Assembly: GCA_963974935.1 (NCBI GenBank)
Contig: CAXBEV010000007.1
Location: 100,459-164,458 of the forward strand
Origin: UBA4479 sp963974935
GTDB lineage: Bacteria; Pseudomonadota; Alphaproteobacteria; Rhodospirillales; Casp-alpha2
Direction: 5' to 3'
Length of the DNA stretch: 64,000 bases
In this document: positions 32,935 through 42,377 of the stretch, in pieces
How positions within the stretch are numbered: the first letter of the stretch is position 1
How the letters are laid out: each line of letters opens with the position of its first letter
Translations under genes and position numbers: made by a program
Notes under the pieces: generated by a model
Database searches by the model: none
What the model saw: the letters and a program-made list of their open reading frames with translations, nothing else
Told to the model about the DNA's origin: nothing

Positions 32935-34161
32935 ATGGACCTGACACTCAGAAACGCTACCCTCGCCGATCATCCCGGCGAAACGCTTGATGTCGGGGTC
33001 AACGGCGACAAGATTGTCGAGATCGGCACCCATTTGACGCCAGGCAACCAAGACATTGATCTCGGCGGCCGCCTTGTTCTGCCGGGTTTTGTCGAAACCC
33101 ACATCCACTTGGACAAATCCTGCATCCTCGACCGCTGCGCGTCGAAGCGCGGCGATCTTGAGGAAGCCATCGAAGAAGTCGCCCGCCTCAAAAAAGGTTT
33201 CTCCGAGGAAGACGTCGCCGAACGCGCCAAAAAAACGCTGCGCAAATGCGTACTCAACGGCACAACGCGCATGCGCACTCATGTCGAGGTCGACCCCGTC
33301 GTCGGGCTGCGTGGCATCGAAGGCGTTAAAGCTGCCATCGCCGAATTCGCCTGGGCAATTGATGTCGAGATGTGCGTGTTCCCGCAAGAAGGTCTGCTCA
33401 ACAATCCGGGCACCGACGAATTGATGGTGGCCGCGCTCAAAGACGGTGCCACCGCCGTCGGCGCCGCGCCCTATACGGACTCAAGCCCGCACGGCCAGAT
33501 CGACCGCGTGTTCGAGATGGCCCGGGAATTCGACGTCGACATCGATATGCATTTGGATTTCGGCGCCGACGCCTCCGAACTGGATGCCGAATACGTGTGC
33601 CGCAAAGCCGATGAATTCGGCTGGGGCGGGCGCGTTGCCATCGGACATGTCACCAAGTTTTCCGTGATGCCCCTTGAAAAACTGGCACAGACCGCACGCA
33701 TGCTGGCCGACGCCGGCGTCGCGGTGACGGTGCTGCCGTCGACTGATCTGTTTTTGATGCACCGTGATCACGACCACGCGGTGCCACGCGGCGTCACGCA
33801 CGTGCATGCGCTGCTGGAACACGGCGTCAATTGCTCGCTGTCGACCAACAACGTGCTGAACCCGTTCACCCCGTTCGGCGACTGTTCACTGATCCGGATG
33901 GCAAACCTGTATGCTAACATCGCGCAGATTGGCAAGATGGACACATTGGCGGAATGCCTGAACATGGTCTCAACCCGCTCTGCAAAGCTGTTGAACCTGA
34001 AAGATCACGGCGTCGCCAAAGGCATGACCGCAGACTTGGTGGCCGTCGACAACACCACCCCGGCGATGGCCGTCGCAGAACTGTCGCAGCCGATGTACGG
34101 CTTTAAATCCGGTCGCCCGACATTTACCCGCGCACTCCCTGAACTCCATGGTCCGGCCTAA
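32935..34161 (+). CDS. Amidohydrolase, cytosine-deaminase-like
   Basis: A 408-aa metal-dependent hydrolase of the amidohydrolase superfamily, cytosine deaminase/isopropylammelide hydrolase branch. Metal ligands expected at His56 and His58 (THIHLDK), His206 (MHLDFG) and His238 (GHVTK) are present. The usual metal-binding/catalytic Asp, found in GxDDV/SDN motifs of the family, aligns with Asn305 in STNNVLNPFTPFGD. Activity may differ or use another acid. A strong AGGAGG precedes the ATG. It lies 24 bp after the fused transporter gene and is followed closely by the amidase, pointing to stepwise deamination or ring opening of an imported nitrogen compound. Confidence 0.87.
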   Translation: MDLTLRNATLADHPGETLDVGVNGDKIVEIGTHLTPGNQDIDLGGRLVLPGFVETHIHLDKSCILDRCASKRGDLEEAIEEVARLKKGFSEEDVAERAKKTLRKCVLNGTTRMRTHVEVDPVVGLRGIEGVKAAIAEFAWAIDVEMCVFPQEGLLNNPGTDELMVAALKDGATAVGAAPYTDSSPHGQIDRVFEMAREFDVDIDMHLDFGADASELDAEYVCRKADEFGWGGRVAIGHVTKFSVMPLEKLAQTARMLADAGVAVTVLPSTDLFLMHRDHDHAVPRGVTHVHALLEHGVNCSLSTNNVLNPFTPFGDCSLIRMANLYANIAQIGKMDTLAECLNMVSTRSAKLLNLKDHGVAKGMTADLVAVDNTTPAMAVAELSQPMYGFKSGRPTFTRALPELHGPA

Positions 34162-34162
34162 G

Positions 34163-35323
34163 ATGATGATCAACGACACCGTCAACGCCTTCGTTTCCAC
34201 CTTCACCATCGAAGGCGCCGAAGCAGGCCCGCTCAAAGGCAAAACCTTCGGCGCCAAAGACCTTTATGACATCAAAGGTCACATCACCGGCTGCGGCAGC
34301 CCGGACTGGGCGCGGACCCATGATATCGCCGACACCACGGCGCCTGCCGTACAGGCGCTGCTCGACGCGGGCGCAACCCTTATCGGCAAAACCCACACCG
34401 ACGAGATCGCATATAGTCTGATGGGCGTGAATGCGCACTACGGCACACCTGTTAACCCAGCCGCGCCCGACAGGGTGCCAGGGGGCTCGTCATCGGGCTC
34501 GGTTTCGGCCACGGCGGCGGGGCTTATCGATATTGGACTCGGCAGTGACACCGGCGGTTCTGTCCGTATGCCGGCGTCTTTCTGTGGGGTGTTCGGCATG
34601 CGTACGACGCACGGGCGGATCGATCTCGCCAATGTCATGCCTTTGGCGCCGAGCTTCGATACCGTCGGCTGGTTCACCCGCGACGCTGAAACCTTTGCAG
34701 CCGCAGGCGTAGCTTATGGCATTACCACGCCTGAGGCACCAACGCCCCGCCTGATGATCGCCAATGATGCGTTCGGTCTCGCGAGCCCTGCCACCCGTGA
34801 TGCCCTGAGCACGGCCATGAATGCCTTGCAGGCAAACTATGGCGCCGCCAGCACGCTCCAATTAGCGGATGCGCCGTTCGCCGAATGGCGCGAAATTTTC
34901 CGCATTTGTCAGGCCGCCGAAGTTTGGCAGGCGCACAAGGACTGGGTGACCAGCGCGCAACCGTCGTTCGGACCCGGCGTCAAAGAACGCTTCGACATGG
35001 CCGCGTCCATTTCACCGGAAATGCTTCAACCGGCGATCACCAAGCGCGCTCAAATCCGTGCACAATTGATCGATATTTTGGGCGACGACGGTATTATCAT
35101 GCTGCCGAGCAGCCCCGGCCCCGCGCCCAAGCGCAACGCCGGAGAGGCTGAGTTGGACATATTCCGCATGGCCGCACTGGAGCTATTGTGCGCCGCCGGC
35201 CTTGCCAGTTTGCCACAAATCAGCATCCCTGCCGGCACCGTCGACGGTGCCCCGGTCGGCCTCTCGCTGATCGCCGGGCCCGACCAAGACGGGCTGTTGC
35301 TGGCTTTAGCCAAAACCTTTTAG
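34163..35323 (+). CDS. Amidase (amidase-signature family)
   Basis: A 386-aa serine amidase. The catalytic triad of the signature family is visible: Lys32 in FGAKDLYD, the cis-Ser in PGGSSSGS (107-113), and the nucleophile Ser133 in SDTGGSVRMPAS. It is shorter than many amidases (about 450-500 aa), matching compact AtzE/GatA-like relatives. An ATG at 34163 was chosen; an in-frame ATG at 34148 would overlap the amidohydrolase by 14 bp, so the start is uncertain. As the last gene of the sigma-54 operon it probably hydrolyses the amide or ureide left by the amidohydrolase. Confidence 0.87.
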   Translation: MMINDTVNAFVSTFTIEGAEAGPLKGKTFGAKDLYDIKGHITGCGSPDWARTHDIADTTAPAVQALLDAGATLIGKTHTDEIAYSLMGVNAHYGTPVNPAAPDRVPGGSSSGSVSATAAGLIDIGLGSDTGGSVRMPASFCGVFGMRTTHGRIDLANVMPLAPSFDTVGWFTRDAETFAAAGVAYGITTPEAPTPRLMIANDAFGLASPATRDALSTAMNALQANYGAASTLQLADAPFAEWREIFRICQAAEVWQAHKDWVTSAQPSFGPGVKERFDMAASISPEMLQPAITKRAQIRAQLIDILGDDGIIMLPSSPGPAPKRNAGEAELDIFRMAALELLCAAGLASLPQISIPAGTVDGAPVGLSLIAGPDQDGLLLALAKTF

Positions 35324-35480
35324 CGCACGCACTGCAGCAGAACGGCTGAACCGCGCCAATGACGCGCGCCCAAAACCTCAATCGCGCCCTGCCCGTGCTA
35401 TGACCTTTATCGCCCATGCCAGACGCGCTAGTTTGCGCTGAGCAGATATCAGCTTCATAACAGCGAGCACCTCAAACAGC

Positions 35481-37292
35481 ATGGCGCGTTATTCAAACCC
35501 GGGGGCCGGCGCGGACCGCCCTAAGGGACAGGACATTCGGGCGTTACGGCGCGTCTTTGAATTTCTTAAACCCTATTGGTTGCGCGTGATCGGCGCGCTC
35601 GCCGCATTGACGGTCACGGCGGGTGCGACGTTGTCTATTGGTCAAGGGCTGCGCGGGTTGATCGACAGGGGTCTCAGTGGCGATGCACCGGAAACGCTCA
35701 ACAATGCGCTGATATTTTTGCTGTCGCTCGGCGTGATCATCGCCGCAGGCAGTTACGTGCGGTTTTATTTAATGACCTGGCTGGGTGAGCGGGTGGTCGC
35801 AGATATTCGAAATGCGGTGTTCAAACGCATCATCAAGCTCGACCAAAGCTTTTTCGAGGTCACACGCATCGGCGAGATTTTATCGCGCCTGACCACCGAC
35901 ACCACCTTACTGCAGAGCGTTGTCGGGTCGAGTATGTCGATGGCGCTGCGGAACTTGATTATGATGATCGGCGGCTTGGCAATGATGGTCGCGACCAACG
36001 CCAAGCTCGCACTGCTCGCTTTAATCTTGGTGCCATTGGTGGTTGGGCCGGTGTTGATTATCGGGCGCCGCCTGCGCACCTTGTCGCGCGCCAGCCAAGA
36101 CCGTGTCGCCGATGTCGGTGCGTTCGCCGAAGAAAGCCTGAGCGGCATTATGACGTTGCAGGCATTCACCCACGAAAGTCGGGATATTCAGCGATTCTCC
36201 AAAGAAGTTGCAGACGCGTTCAGCACTGCACTTGTTCGCGCCCGCGTGCGCAGCTTGCTCAACGCCACGGTGACGTTGGTGGTGTTTACCGGGATCGGCG
36301 CCGTGATCTGGGTCGGTGGCGGCGATGTGTTGGCCGGGCGTATTACCGGCGGCGAGCTTGGCGCGTTCTTGTTCTATGCCATGATCGTCGCGTTTTCCGT
36401 CGGCATCGTGTCAGAAGTCTACGGTGACTTACAACGCGCAGCAGGTGCCACCGAACGCTTGGTCGACCTGCTTGAGACCGAGCCCGGGATTCGTGCGCCG
36501 GCCAATCCGGTCGCGTTTACGCTGCCCACCAGCAGTGCGGACGCCGGGCGCGTCGTATTTGACGCCGTCACGTTCCATTATCCATCACGCCCGGACCGAG
36601 CCGCGCTTGCGGGCTTTTCGCTTGCGATTGAACCGGGCGAAACCGTCGCCCTCGTCGGTCCGTCGGGTGCCGGGAAAAGCACCGTGTTTCAGCTTCTGCT
36701 GCGGTTTTACGATCCCAATGACGGCACCATCAAAGTCGACAATGTGAACATCAAAGACGCCGCCCCCGAAGAGGTACGTAAACGCCTCGCCTTGGTACCA
36801 CAAGATCCGTTCCTGTTCGGCTCCTCGGCTGCCGCAAATATTCGCTACGGCGACCCGGACGCCGGCATGGATGCGGTCCGCGCCGCCGCCCGAGATGCGC
36901 GCGCCGATGAATTTATCGACAGCTTGCCGGATGGCTACGAAACATACCTGGGCGAGAAAGGCATTCGTCTGTCGGGTGGACAGCGCCAGCGGGTATCTAT
37001 CGCGCGGGCCATTTTGCGCGACCCGTCGGTATTGCTTTTAGACGAAGCGACCAGCGCGCTAGATGCCGAGAACGAGCGCTTGGTCCAAGAAGCCCTGCAA
37101 AAACTGATGAAAGGCCGCACCACCTTGGTCATCGCGCACCGGCTTGCCACCGTTATCAATGCGGACCGCATCGTGGTCATGAACGAAGGCCGAATCGAGG
37201 CGATCGGCACCCACCAAAGCCTGATCAAAAAGAGCCCTTTGTATGCGCACTTGGCCGAATTGCAGTTCTCATCGAATACTGACGCCGCATAA
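35481..37292 (+). CDS. ABC exporter, fused permease-ATPase (MsbA-like)
   Basis: A 603-aa half-transporter with an N-terminal six-helix exporter domain (about residues 25-320) and a C-terminal ATPase: Walker A GPSGAGKST, signature LSGGQRQR, Walker B VLLLDEATSALD, and switch His in VIAHRLATV. Two such chains form a homodimer exporting lipids or other hydrophobic compounds. The N-terminus is a short polar, Gly/Pro-rich cytoplasmic stretch. The SD is weak. It is separated from the amidase by 157 bp and has no export partner nearby, so the cargo is unknown. Confidence 0.93.
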   Translation: MARYSNPGAGADRPKGQDIRALRRVFEFLKPYWLRVIGALAALTVTAGATLSIGQGLRGLIDRGLSGDAPETLNNALIFLLSLGVIIAAGSYVRFYLMTWLGERVVADIRNAVFKRIIKLDQSFFEVTRIGEILSRLTTDTTLLQSVVGSSMSMALRNLIMMIGGLAMMVATNAKLALLALILVPLVVGPVLIIGRRLRTLSRASQDRVADVGAFAEESLSGIMTLQAFTHESRDIQRFSKEVADAFSTALVRARVRSLLNATVTLVVFTGIGAVIWVGGGDVLAGRITGGELGAFLFYAMIVAFSVGIVSEVYGDLQRAAGATERLVDLLETEPGIRAPANPVAFTLPTSSADAGRVVFDAVTFHYPSRPDRAALAGFSLAIEPGETVALVGPSGAGKSTVFQLLLRFYDPNDGTIKVDNVNIKDAAPEEVRKRLALVPQDPFLFGSSAAANIRYGDPDAGMDAVRAAARDARADEFIDSLPDGYETYLGEKGIRLSGGQRQRVSIARAILRDPSVLLLDEATSALDAENERLVQEALQKLMKGRTTLVIAHRLATVINADRIVVMNEGRIEAIGTHQSLIKKSPLYAHLAELQFSSNTDAA

Positions 37293-37360
37293 AATCAGCC
37301 TTCTTGTCTGACGCCGTTCGGTGGTAGTATCTCCTAACAAGAACATATGGAAACACCATC

Positions 37361-37687
37361 ATGAGCGACGACGCCCTTCACAAACATCGCCATTTCGTGA
37401 ACGAAATAGAACAAGCCATTCGCTTGGCCAATCGTGAGGTTCTACATCCCGTGGTGAACGGCATGACCAATGACGATGTCGTTGCGGTCGCCATCGAAGT
37501 CGCCAAACGCCGCAGCGCATATTTAAAAGCTACCCTCGAATTGGGTCATAGCGCCGGCGAAAAGCCGTCTGGTAACGAGTTGGCCGCGCTCAGGGTCAAT
37601 TACGAAGAAAGTCGGGACGCGTTTGCCGAGTTGATGCACTCCATTGAGCGCGGCTACATCGACGTGCCGGCGCACGCAGAAAAATAA
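37361..37687 (+). CDS. Hypothetical protein, helical, 108 aa
   Basis: A short, soluble, charged protein predicted to be almost entirely alpha-helical (HRHFVNEIEQAIRLANREVL; DDVVAVAIEVAKRRSAYLKATLEL). I do not recognise the family. The frame is clean, begins with ATG 68 bp after the ABC exporter gene and is not a mirror of any opposite-strand gene. It may be co-transcribed with the exporter. It has no cysteine and no signal or membrane segment. Confidence 0.68.
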   Translation: MSDDALHKHRHFVNEIEQAIRLANREVLHPVVNGMTNDDVVAVAIEVAKRRSAYLKATLELGHSAGEKPSGNELAALRVNYEESRDAFAELMHSIERGYIDVPAHAEK

Positions 37688-37696
37688 GCCAGTTAC

Positions 37697-38965
37697 TTAT
37701 GTGGCGGCGTTACCTGAAAACCGACCGACGGCATAGGGCGTCATCTTCATATTCGGCGTCTCGCCGATGGCTAAACTGGCGGCAATGCGCCCGGTCATCG
37801 GGGCCGCTGTTAAGCCCAAATGCCCGTGCCCGAAAGCCGCGATCACGCCCGGCAGGCCAGGTACGGCACCGATCATCGGCAGGTTATCCGGAAACGATGG
37901 CCGCTGCCCCATCCAGACTTCGCGCGCCTCTGTATTGAGGCCTGGTAACAAGCGCTTCGCAGGACCCGCCAATATGTGCGCACGACGATAATCGGGGGGA
38001 TGATCCAGTCCTGCGAATTCCGCTGTCCCCGCACACCGCAATCCCATGTTCATGCTCGATGCCACAAATTTTCCATCCGTGACCATGATCGAATTGTTCA
38101 CGGTGACGCCGGGATCGGTGAAAATAATGTGATAGCCTCGTTCAGACTCCAGCGGCACCTTTAGCCCATGACCCTTGAGAATTTGCGCTGACCACGGCCC
38201 CGCCGAAAGGATGGCGCGATCAAAATCATGCGTGCCGTTCGTGGTTTCGATCTGCACCCGACCACCATCCAAGGGCTTGAGCCCGACGACTTTGGTCTGC
38301 AAAAATACGCCACCTCGGCTTTGGTACTTCTCAAACAGCACCTTGCCGATTTTACCTGGATCAAGTGCGCGGGCCTGACCTTTAATCAAGATCGCCGCTT
38401 TATAATCATCCGAGATCGCCGGCTCCAAATCGTGGAGCGTTGCGGCATCAATGCGCTCCAGCGGCGTGCCGCGTTCTTTCCGTAATTGCCACTCATAGCC
38501 GTCCAGATTGGCCTTGACCGGGTCACGGTAGGCGTAAACGTACATGGAATCCCGCACCAAGTCTTCGTGCCCGGTGCCGGTCAAGTGTTGGCGGTACATG
38601 TCCACCGTCGGGCGGTGCAACGCCAGCATCGCATCCGCGATGGCGGGAATGCGGGATATTTGCCCAGCCGCAAAAAACCGTACCAGCCACGGCAACAACT
38701 GCGGTAGATACGACCAGCGCAGCGCAACTGGTCCTTCCGGGTCCAGTAGCCACTTCGGCACGTTTTTCCAGAGCCCCGGCATGGATTGCGGAATACACGA
38801 CCATGTCGAGATCACGCCGGCGTTGCCGTACGACGCGGCCTCGGCAGGCCCGTTCGGGTCCATCAATGTGACAGTGAGGCCGCGCTCTTGCAGAGACAAC
38901 GCTGTGCAGATGCCGACGATACCGCCGCCAATCACAGCAGCGGTTTTAGGGGTGGACCCGTCCAT
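37697..38965 (-). CDS. FAD-dependent D-amino acid dehydrogenase-like protein (DadA family)
   Basis: A 422-aa DAO-family flavoprotein. The FAD-binding GGGIVGICTALSLQERG begins at residue 13, and the ASYGNAGVIS segment is the characteristic DadA signature. A C-terminal GHGHLGLTAAPMTGRIAA stretch closes the flavin site. DadA enzymes oxidise D-amino acids to keto acids and ammonia at the inner membrane. It ends the leftward operon after the TRAP-TAXI permease (8 bp gap), suggesting that the imported compound is a D-amino or N-substituted amino acid (inference). Confidence 0.9.
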   Translation of the reverse strand: MDGSTPKTAAVIGGGIVGICTALSLQERGLTVTLMDPNGPAEAASYGNAGVISTWSCIPQSMPGLWKNVPKWLLDPEGPVALRWSYLPQLLPWLVRFFAAGQISRIPAIADAMLALHRPTVDMYRQHLTGTGHEDLVRDSMYVYAYRDPVKANLDGYEWQLRKERGTPLERIDAATLHDLEPAISDDYKAAILIKGQARALDPGKIGKVLFEKYQSRGGVFLQTKVVGLKPLDGGRVQIETTNGTHDFDRAILSAGPWSAQILKGHGLKVPLESERGYHIIFTDPGVTVNNSIMVTDGKFVASSMNMGLRCAGTAEFAGLDHPPDYRRAHILAGPAKRLLPGLNTEAREVWMGQRPSFPDNLPMIGAVPGLPGVIAAFGHGHLGLTAAPMTGRIAASLAIGETPNMKMTPYAVGRFSGNAAT

Positions 38966-38973
38966 TACCTACG

Positions 38974-41070
38974 TTACGACGCGTTGGCTTCTTGAAGTTC
39001 GTTGGCCCGCGCCACACGCCGACCAAGAACTTGCTGCACCAACACAGGTGCAAAGAACGCCAGCGCCCAAAGGTCACTGGTTAAGTTCGGCGCGACCAGG
39101 AAGATACCCGAAATCGCAACCAACACCCGGAACGGCCCCGGCATCGGCGCCAAGAAGAAGCCCGCGACACTCATTGCCAACAACGCCACACCTAGACCAC
39201 ACGTGATCGATGTTTCAAGGAACGCGCCCCAGGTGAAGTATTCTGGCAACACGATCAACATCGCCGGCGAATACACGAACACCATCGGCACGATTAGCTT
39301 ACCGATGCCGAGCGTAAACGCCGCGCACCCCGTTCTAAACGGATTGGCGTTGGCGATCCCCGCTGCCGCATACGCAGACGCGCACACCGGCGGCGTGATT
39401 TCCGAGATGACGCCATAGTACAGCACAAACAGATGCGCCGCCAACGGCGGCACGCCCAGGTTTGCCAAGGCTGGCTGGGCAACGGTCGCCAGCATGATAT
39501 AGAGCGCCGTCGTTGGCAGACCTGCGCCCATCAAGATACAGGTGATCGCGATCATCACCAACGACACGAACAACGTAATATTTCCAACGCTGAAATCAGT
39601 AAACGGAATCAAGCCGATGATCGGCTGCAGGTTCTCGCCGATGGTTTGCGCACTGTTGGTGACCATGAAGCCGAGACGGAAACCAAGCCCCGTGGTGTTG
39701 ACGACACCGACCACGATACCGATCGCGGCGCACACCGCACCAACCGCCAGCGCATATTTGACGCCGGTCACGCAGCCTTCAAACAAGTCGCGCAGTGTGA
39801 TCTTGTGCATCGGGTTGATAAATCCGATGGCGACGGCGCTGGTGATCCCCCAAAACGCCGCCATGTTCGGCGAGTAGCCGGAAAACAGCACATAAATCAG
39901 CACGAATAACGGCAACGCCGTCGGCCAACCTTTTTTCAGCACCGCAAGCAATTTTGGAATTTCTTCGCGGGGCATGCCCTTAAGACCGAGTCGGCGCGCC
40001 TGGAAATGCACGATGCATAGCACGCCAATATAGTGCATCGCAGCGGGCACGATCGCCGCAATCACGATGGTCGTGTAGGGGACTTCAAGGAACTCTGCCA
40101 TCACGAAAGCAGCAGCCCCCATGATCGGTGGCGTGATCTGCCCGCCCGCACTTGCCGCGGCTTCGACGCCGCCTGCCAAATAACCCGGGTAGCCCATCTT
40201 TTTCATGTTCGGAATGGTCAGCGAGCCGGTCGACACCGTATTCGCAATCGACGAACCCGAAATGGTCCCAAAGAATGCCGAAGATACGACGCTGACTTTG
40301 GCCAAGCCGCCGGTATAGCGCCCTGCGATCACCGTCGCGATATCAACGAAGAATTGGCCAAGGCCCATCCGTTGCGCCAATACGCCGAAAAGTACGAAGT
40401 GAAATACCACCGTCGACACGATCCACAGCGTCACGCCGTAAATGCCTTCGGACGGGAAGTACATGTTGTTAATGTACTGCGACCAGTCGATACCCGGATG
40501 CTTAAGAATTTGGACCGGAATATAAGGTCCAAAAATTGCGTAGGCTGTGAAGATGCCGATGATAATCGGCACAATGATCCCGAGTGTACGGCGCACGGCC
40601 TCCAACAGTACGACGATCAAGATCGTACCCATGACGATATCAATCCCCGCTGGGTTTCCTTGGCGCAGCACCTGATCTTCAAGGTCGATTCCGAGCATCG
40701 GAATCTGCAGACCATCCCAGGTAAAGCCGATGTACATCGACGTTAAGATGCCGAGGAAGATCGCAATCCAATCGTACAACGGCACGTTGCCGAAACGATA
40801 AAATGTATTCGGCAACACGGGGCTGCCTTTAAAGCGCGATAACAGCGGAAAGCCGATATAAATCAGCAAAATCACGCCCGACATATGTATGCCCATGTGC
40901 CAAAAGTCGACGGGCGTCCCGAAGCCGGCAGTAATGTAATGATACAGCGCAAAGACCACCGAGAACCAAAGGCCGAATAATTTTAAATACGGTCCCGTGT
41001 TTCGGGTCTGCAGCCCGGAGTCATACTTCTGCTCAAGCTCTTCAGCTTTCCGATAATCGTAATCGGCCAT
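38974..41070 (-). CDS. TRAP transporter fused permease (4TM/12TM)
   Basis: A 698-aa membrane protein with DctQ- and DctM-like parts fused, the form that works with TAXI binding proteins. Family motifs include AFFGTISGSSIANTVSTGSLTIPNMKK and GGQITPPIMGAAAFVMAEFL, plus PTTALYIMLATVAQPAL later. An AGGGGGTTGG sequence precedes the ATG. Uptake is driven by an ion gradient. It follows the TAXI gene after 146 bp containing a hairpin. Confidence 0.95.
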   Translation of the reverse strand: MADYDYRKAEELEQKYDSGLQTRNTGPYLKLFGLWFSVVFALYHYITAGFGTPVDFWHMGIHMSGVILLIYIGFPLLSRFKGSPVLPNTFYRFGNVPLYDWIAIFLGILTSMYIGFTWDGLQIPMLGIDLEDQVLRQGNPAGIDIVMGTILIVVLLEAVRRTLGIIVPIIIGIFTAYAIFGPYIPVQILKHPGIDWSQYINNMYFPSEGIYGVTLWIVSTVVFHFVLFGVLAQRMGLGQFFVDIATVIAGRYTGGLAKVSVVSSAFFGTISGSSIANTVSTGSLTIPNMKKMGYPGYLAGGVEAAASAGGQITPPIMGAAAFVMAEFLEVPYTTIVIAAIVPAAMHYIGVLCIVHFQARRLGLKGMPREEIPKLLAVLKKGWPTALPLFVLIYVLFSGYSPNMAAFWGITSAVAIGFINPMHKITLRDLFEGCVTGVKYALAVGAVCAAIGIVVGVVNTTGLGFRLGFMVTNSAQTIGENLQPIIGLIPFTDFSVGNITLFVSLVMIAITCILMGAGLPTTALYIMLATVAQPALANLGVPPLAAHLFVLYYGVISEITPPVCASAYAAAGIANANPFRTGCAAFTLGIGKLIVPMVFVYSPAMLIVLPEYFTWGAFLETSITCGLGVALLAMSVAGFFLAPMPGPFRVLVAISGIFLVAPNLTSDLWALAFFAPVLVQQVLGRRVARANELQEANAS

Positions 41071-41138
41071 CGCACCAACCCCCTGCAGTCACTCGTTGAA
41101 AATCGCGCGCTCGTCTATTTTGACGTATTTTCGCGCGG

Positions 41139-41158
41139 GTCCGCGTCGTTGTGCGGAC
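41139..41158 (-). other. Intergenic stem-loop between TAXI and TRAP permease genes
   Basis: GTCCGC / GCGGAC arms (6 bp, perfect) with an 8-base loop, followed in the transcript by a second GC-rich self-complementary stretch (CGCGCG ... GCGCGCG). There is no T-run, so it looks like an mRNA-processing or stabilising structure rather than a terminator. Confidence 0.4.
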
Positions 41159-41216
41159 GTCCCGACCGATGACCGCTATGGATCACCAGTCGGGTATCAG
41201 CAAAATTGAAGTAGGC

Positions 41217-42212
41217 TTACTTCATCATGCCTTCTTCTTTGTAGTAACGCTCTGCGCCCGGATGAACCGGAATCAGCACGCCTTTGAGGGCGGTCTCTTT
41301 GCGAATGACTTTGCCCTTCGCATGACCGTTGTCCAACAGCTTGCGGGTGGAGTCGCTCCACAACGCTTTTGTGATCTCATAAACCAGATCGTCGGGCTGA
41401 TCGACCGAGGTCACCAATTGACCGTTAACAGCCACCGTCGGCACATCATAGTTGAGGTGTTCGTATGTGCCGGCTGGAATCAAGCTTTCAACATAGAACG
41501 GGATGATGCTGTTGATCTCTTTCTGCTCGGCAGCCGAGAATTTATAGAGTTCAAAGCCTTTGGTCGAGCCCAACTGCACCAGTGCCGAAGACGGCGTACC
41601 CATAGCATAGAAATATGCATCGAGCTGACCGTCAGCGATCCGCTGCGACGACTGCGTGTTGTTCAACTCAGCCGCGTTCACGGTGATCTTGTAATGATCG
41701 AGGATCATTTTCACCGATACCTGGGTGCCCGAACCTGCCTGCGCAATACCGACATCTTTGCCTTCAAGATCCTTCAGGGATTTGAGGGTCTCCCCTTTTG
41801 GCGTCACCAGGTGCATATCTTCCGGGTACAGATTGCCGATAACGCGGATCTTGTCCTTTTTATTGCCGACGAATTTGCCTTCGCCGTTGTAGGACTGAAC
41901 CACCGTCTGCGCACCGGCCAGACCGGCATCAAGCTGACCTGCCTGAATAGCGTTGACGTTAGCGACCGACGCGTTGGTCGACACAGCGATGGCGACCAGA
42001 CCCGGTACGCCGCAGCTGCCGCCCTTGTCGCATGGGCGTGCACCCGGCGGGTTCGAAATCGCATTGGCGATCAGACCGCCAATCGGGAAGTACGTGCCGC
42101 CTGCGCTGCCGGTGCCGATGCGCCAGAACTTCATTTCCTGCGCTTGCGCCATGCTGCCGAAAGCAATGGTCGTGACCACGGCTGCCGTGGTCAATAATTT
42201 TAAGTGTTTCAT
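41217..42212 (-). CDS. TAXI-family TRAP transporter solute-binding protein
   Basis: A 331-aa periplasmic protein with a Sec signal (LLTTAAVVTTIAFGSMAQA, cleavage near residue 24). The TAXI motif IGTGSAGGTYFPIGGLIANAI follows. TAXI proteins bind glutamate, 2-oxoglutarate or related acids in known cases; the ligand here is open. An AGGGAG SD precedes the ATG. It is the first gene of the leftward TRAP/DadA operon and divergent from a LysR regulator across a 247-bp region with two symmetric sites. Confidence 0.93.
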   Translation of the reverse strand: MKHLKLLTTAAVVTTIAFGSMAQAQEMKFWRIGTGSAGGTYFPIGGLIANAISNPPGARPCDKGGSCGVPGLVAIAVSTNASVANVNAIQAGQLDAGLAGAQTVVQSYNGEGKFVGNKKDKIRVIGNLYPEDMHLVTPKGETLKSLKDLEGKDVGIAQAGSGTQVSVKMILDHYKITVNAAELNNTQSSQRIADGQLDAYFYAMGTPSSALVQLGSTKGFELYKFSAAEQKEINSIIPFYVESLIPAGTYEHLNYDVPTVAVNGQLVTSVDQPDDLVYEITKALWSDSTRKLLDNGHAKGKVIRKETALKGVLIPVHPGAERYYKEEGMMK

Positions 42213-42283
42213 CTAGGTTAATCTCCCTGTGAGTCACAGTAAGCAAGTGACGGTCCTGTCATTGTGGTGCTGACTGGGTTCCA

Positions 42284-42301
42284 AATCGCATATATGCGAT
42301 T
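42284..42301. promoter_or_regulatory. Perfect 18-bp palindrome
   Basis: AATCGCATATATGCGATT is fully self-complementary and lies 72 bp upstream of the TAXI ATG in the divergent promoter region. Such a perfect palindrome suggests a dimeric repressor site for the TRAP/DadA operon. The bound regulator is not known. Confidence 0.55.
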
Positions 42302-42377
42302 ACCATCCCCCTACATTAGCGTAGGCCTCAGCACCCCAACCCTAAGCTTCAAAGTGTTAGCCTATCAAGTCAAATGC

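Noticed and set aside
41151..42197. A 348-codon open frame on the plus strand
   Set aside because: Antisense mirror of the TAXI gene; composition artefact of high GC third positions. No recognisable motif or ribosome-binding site.
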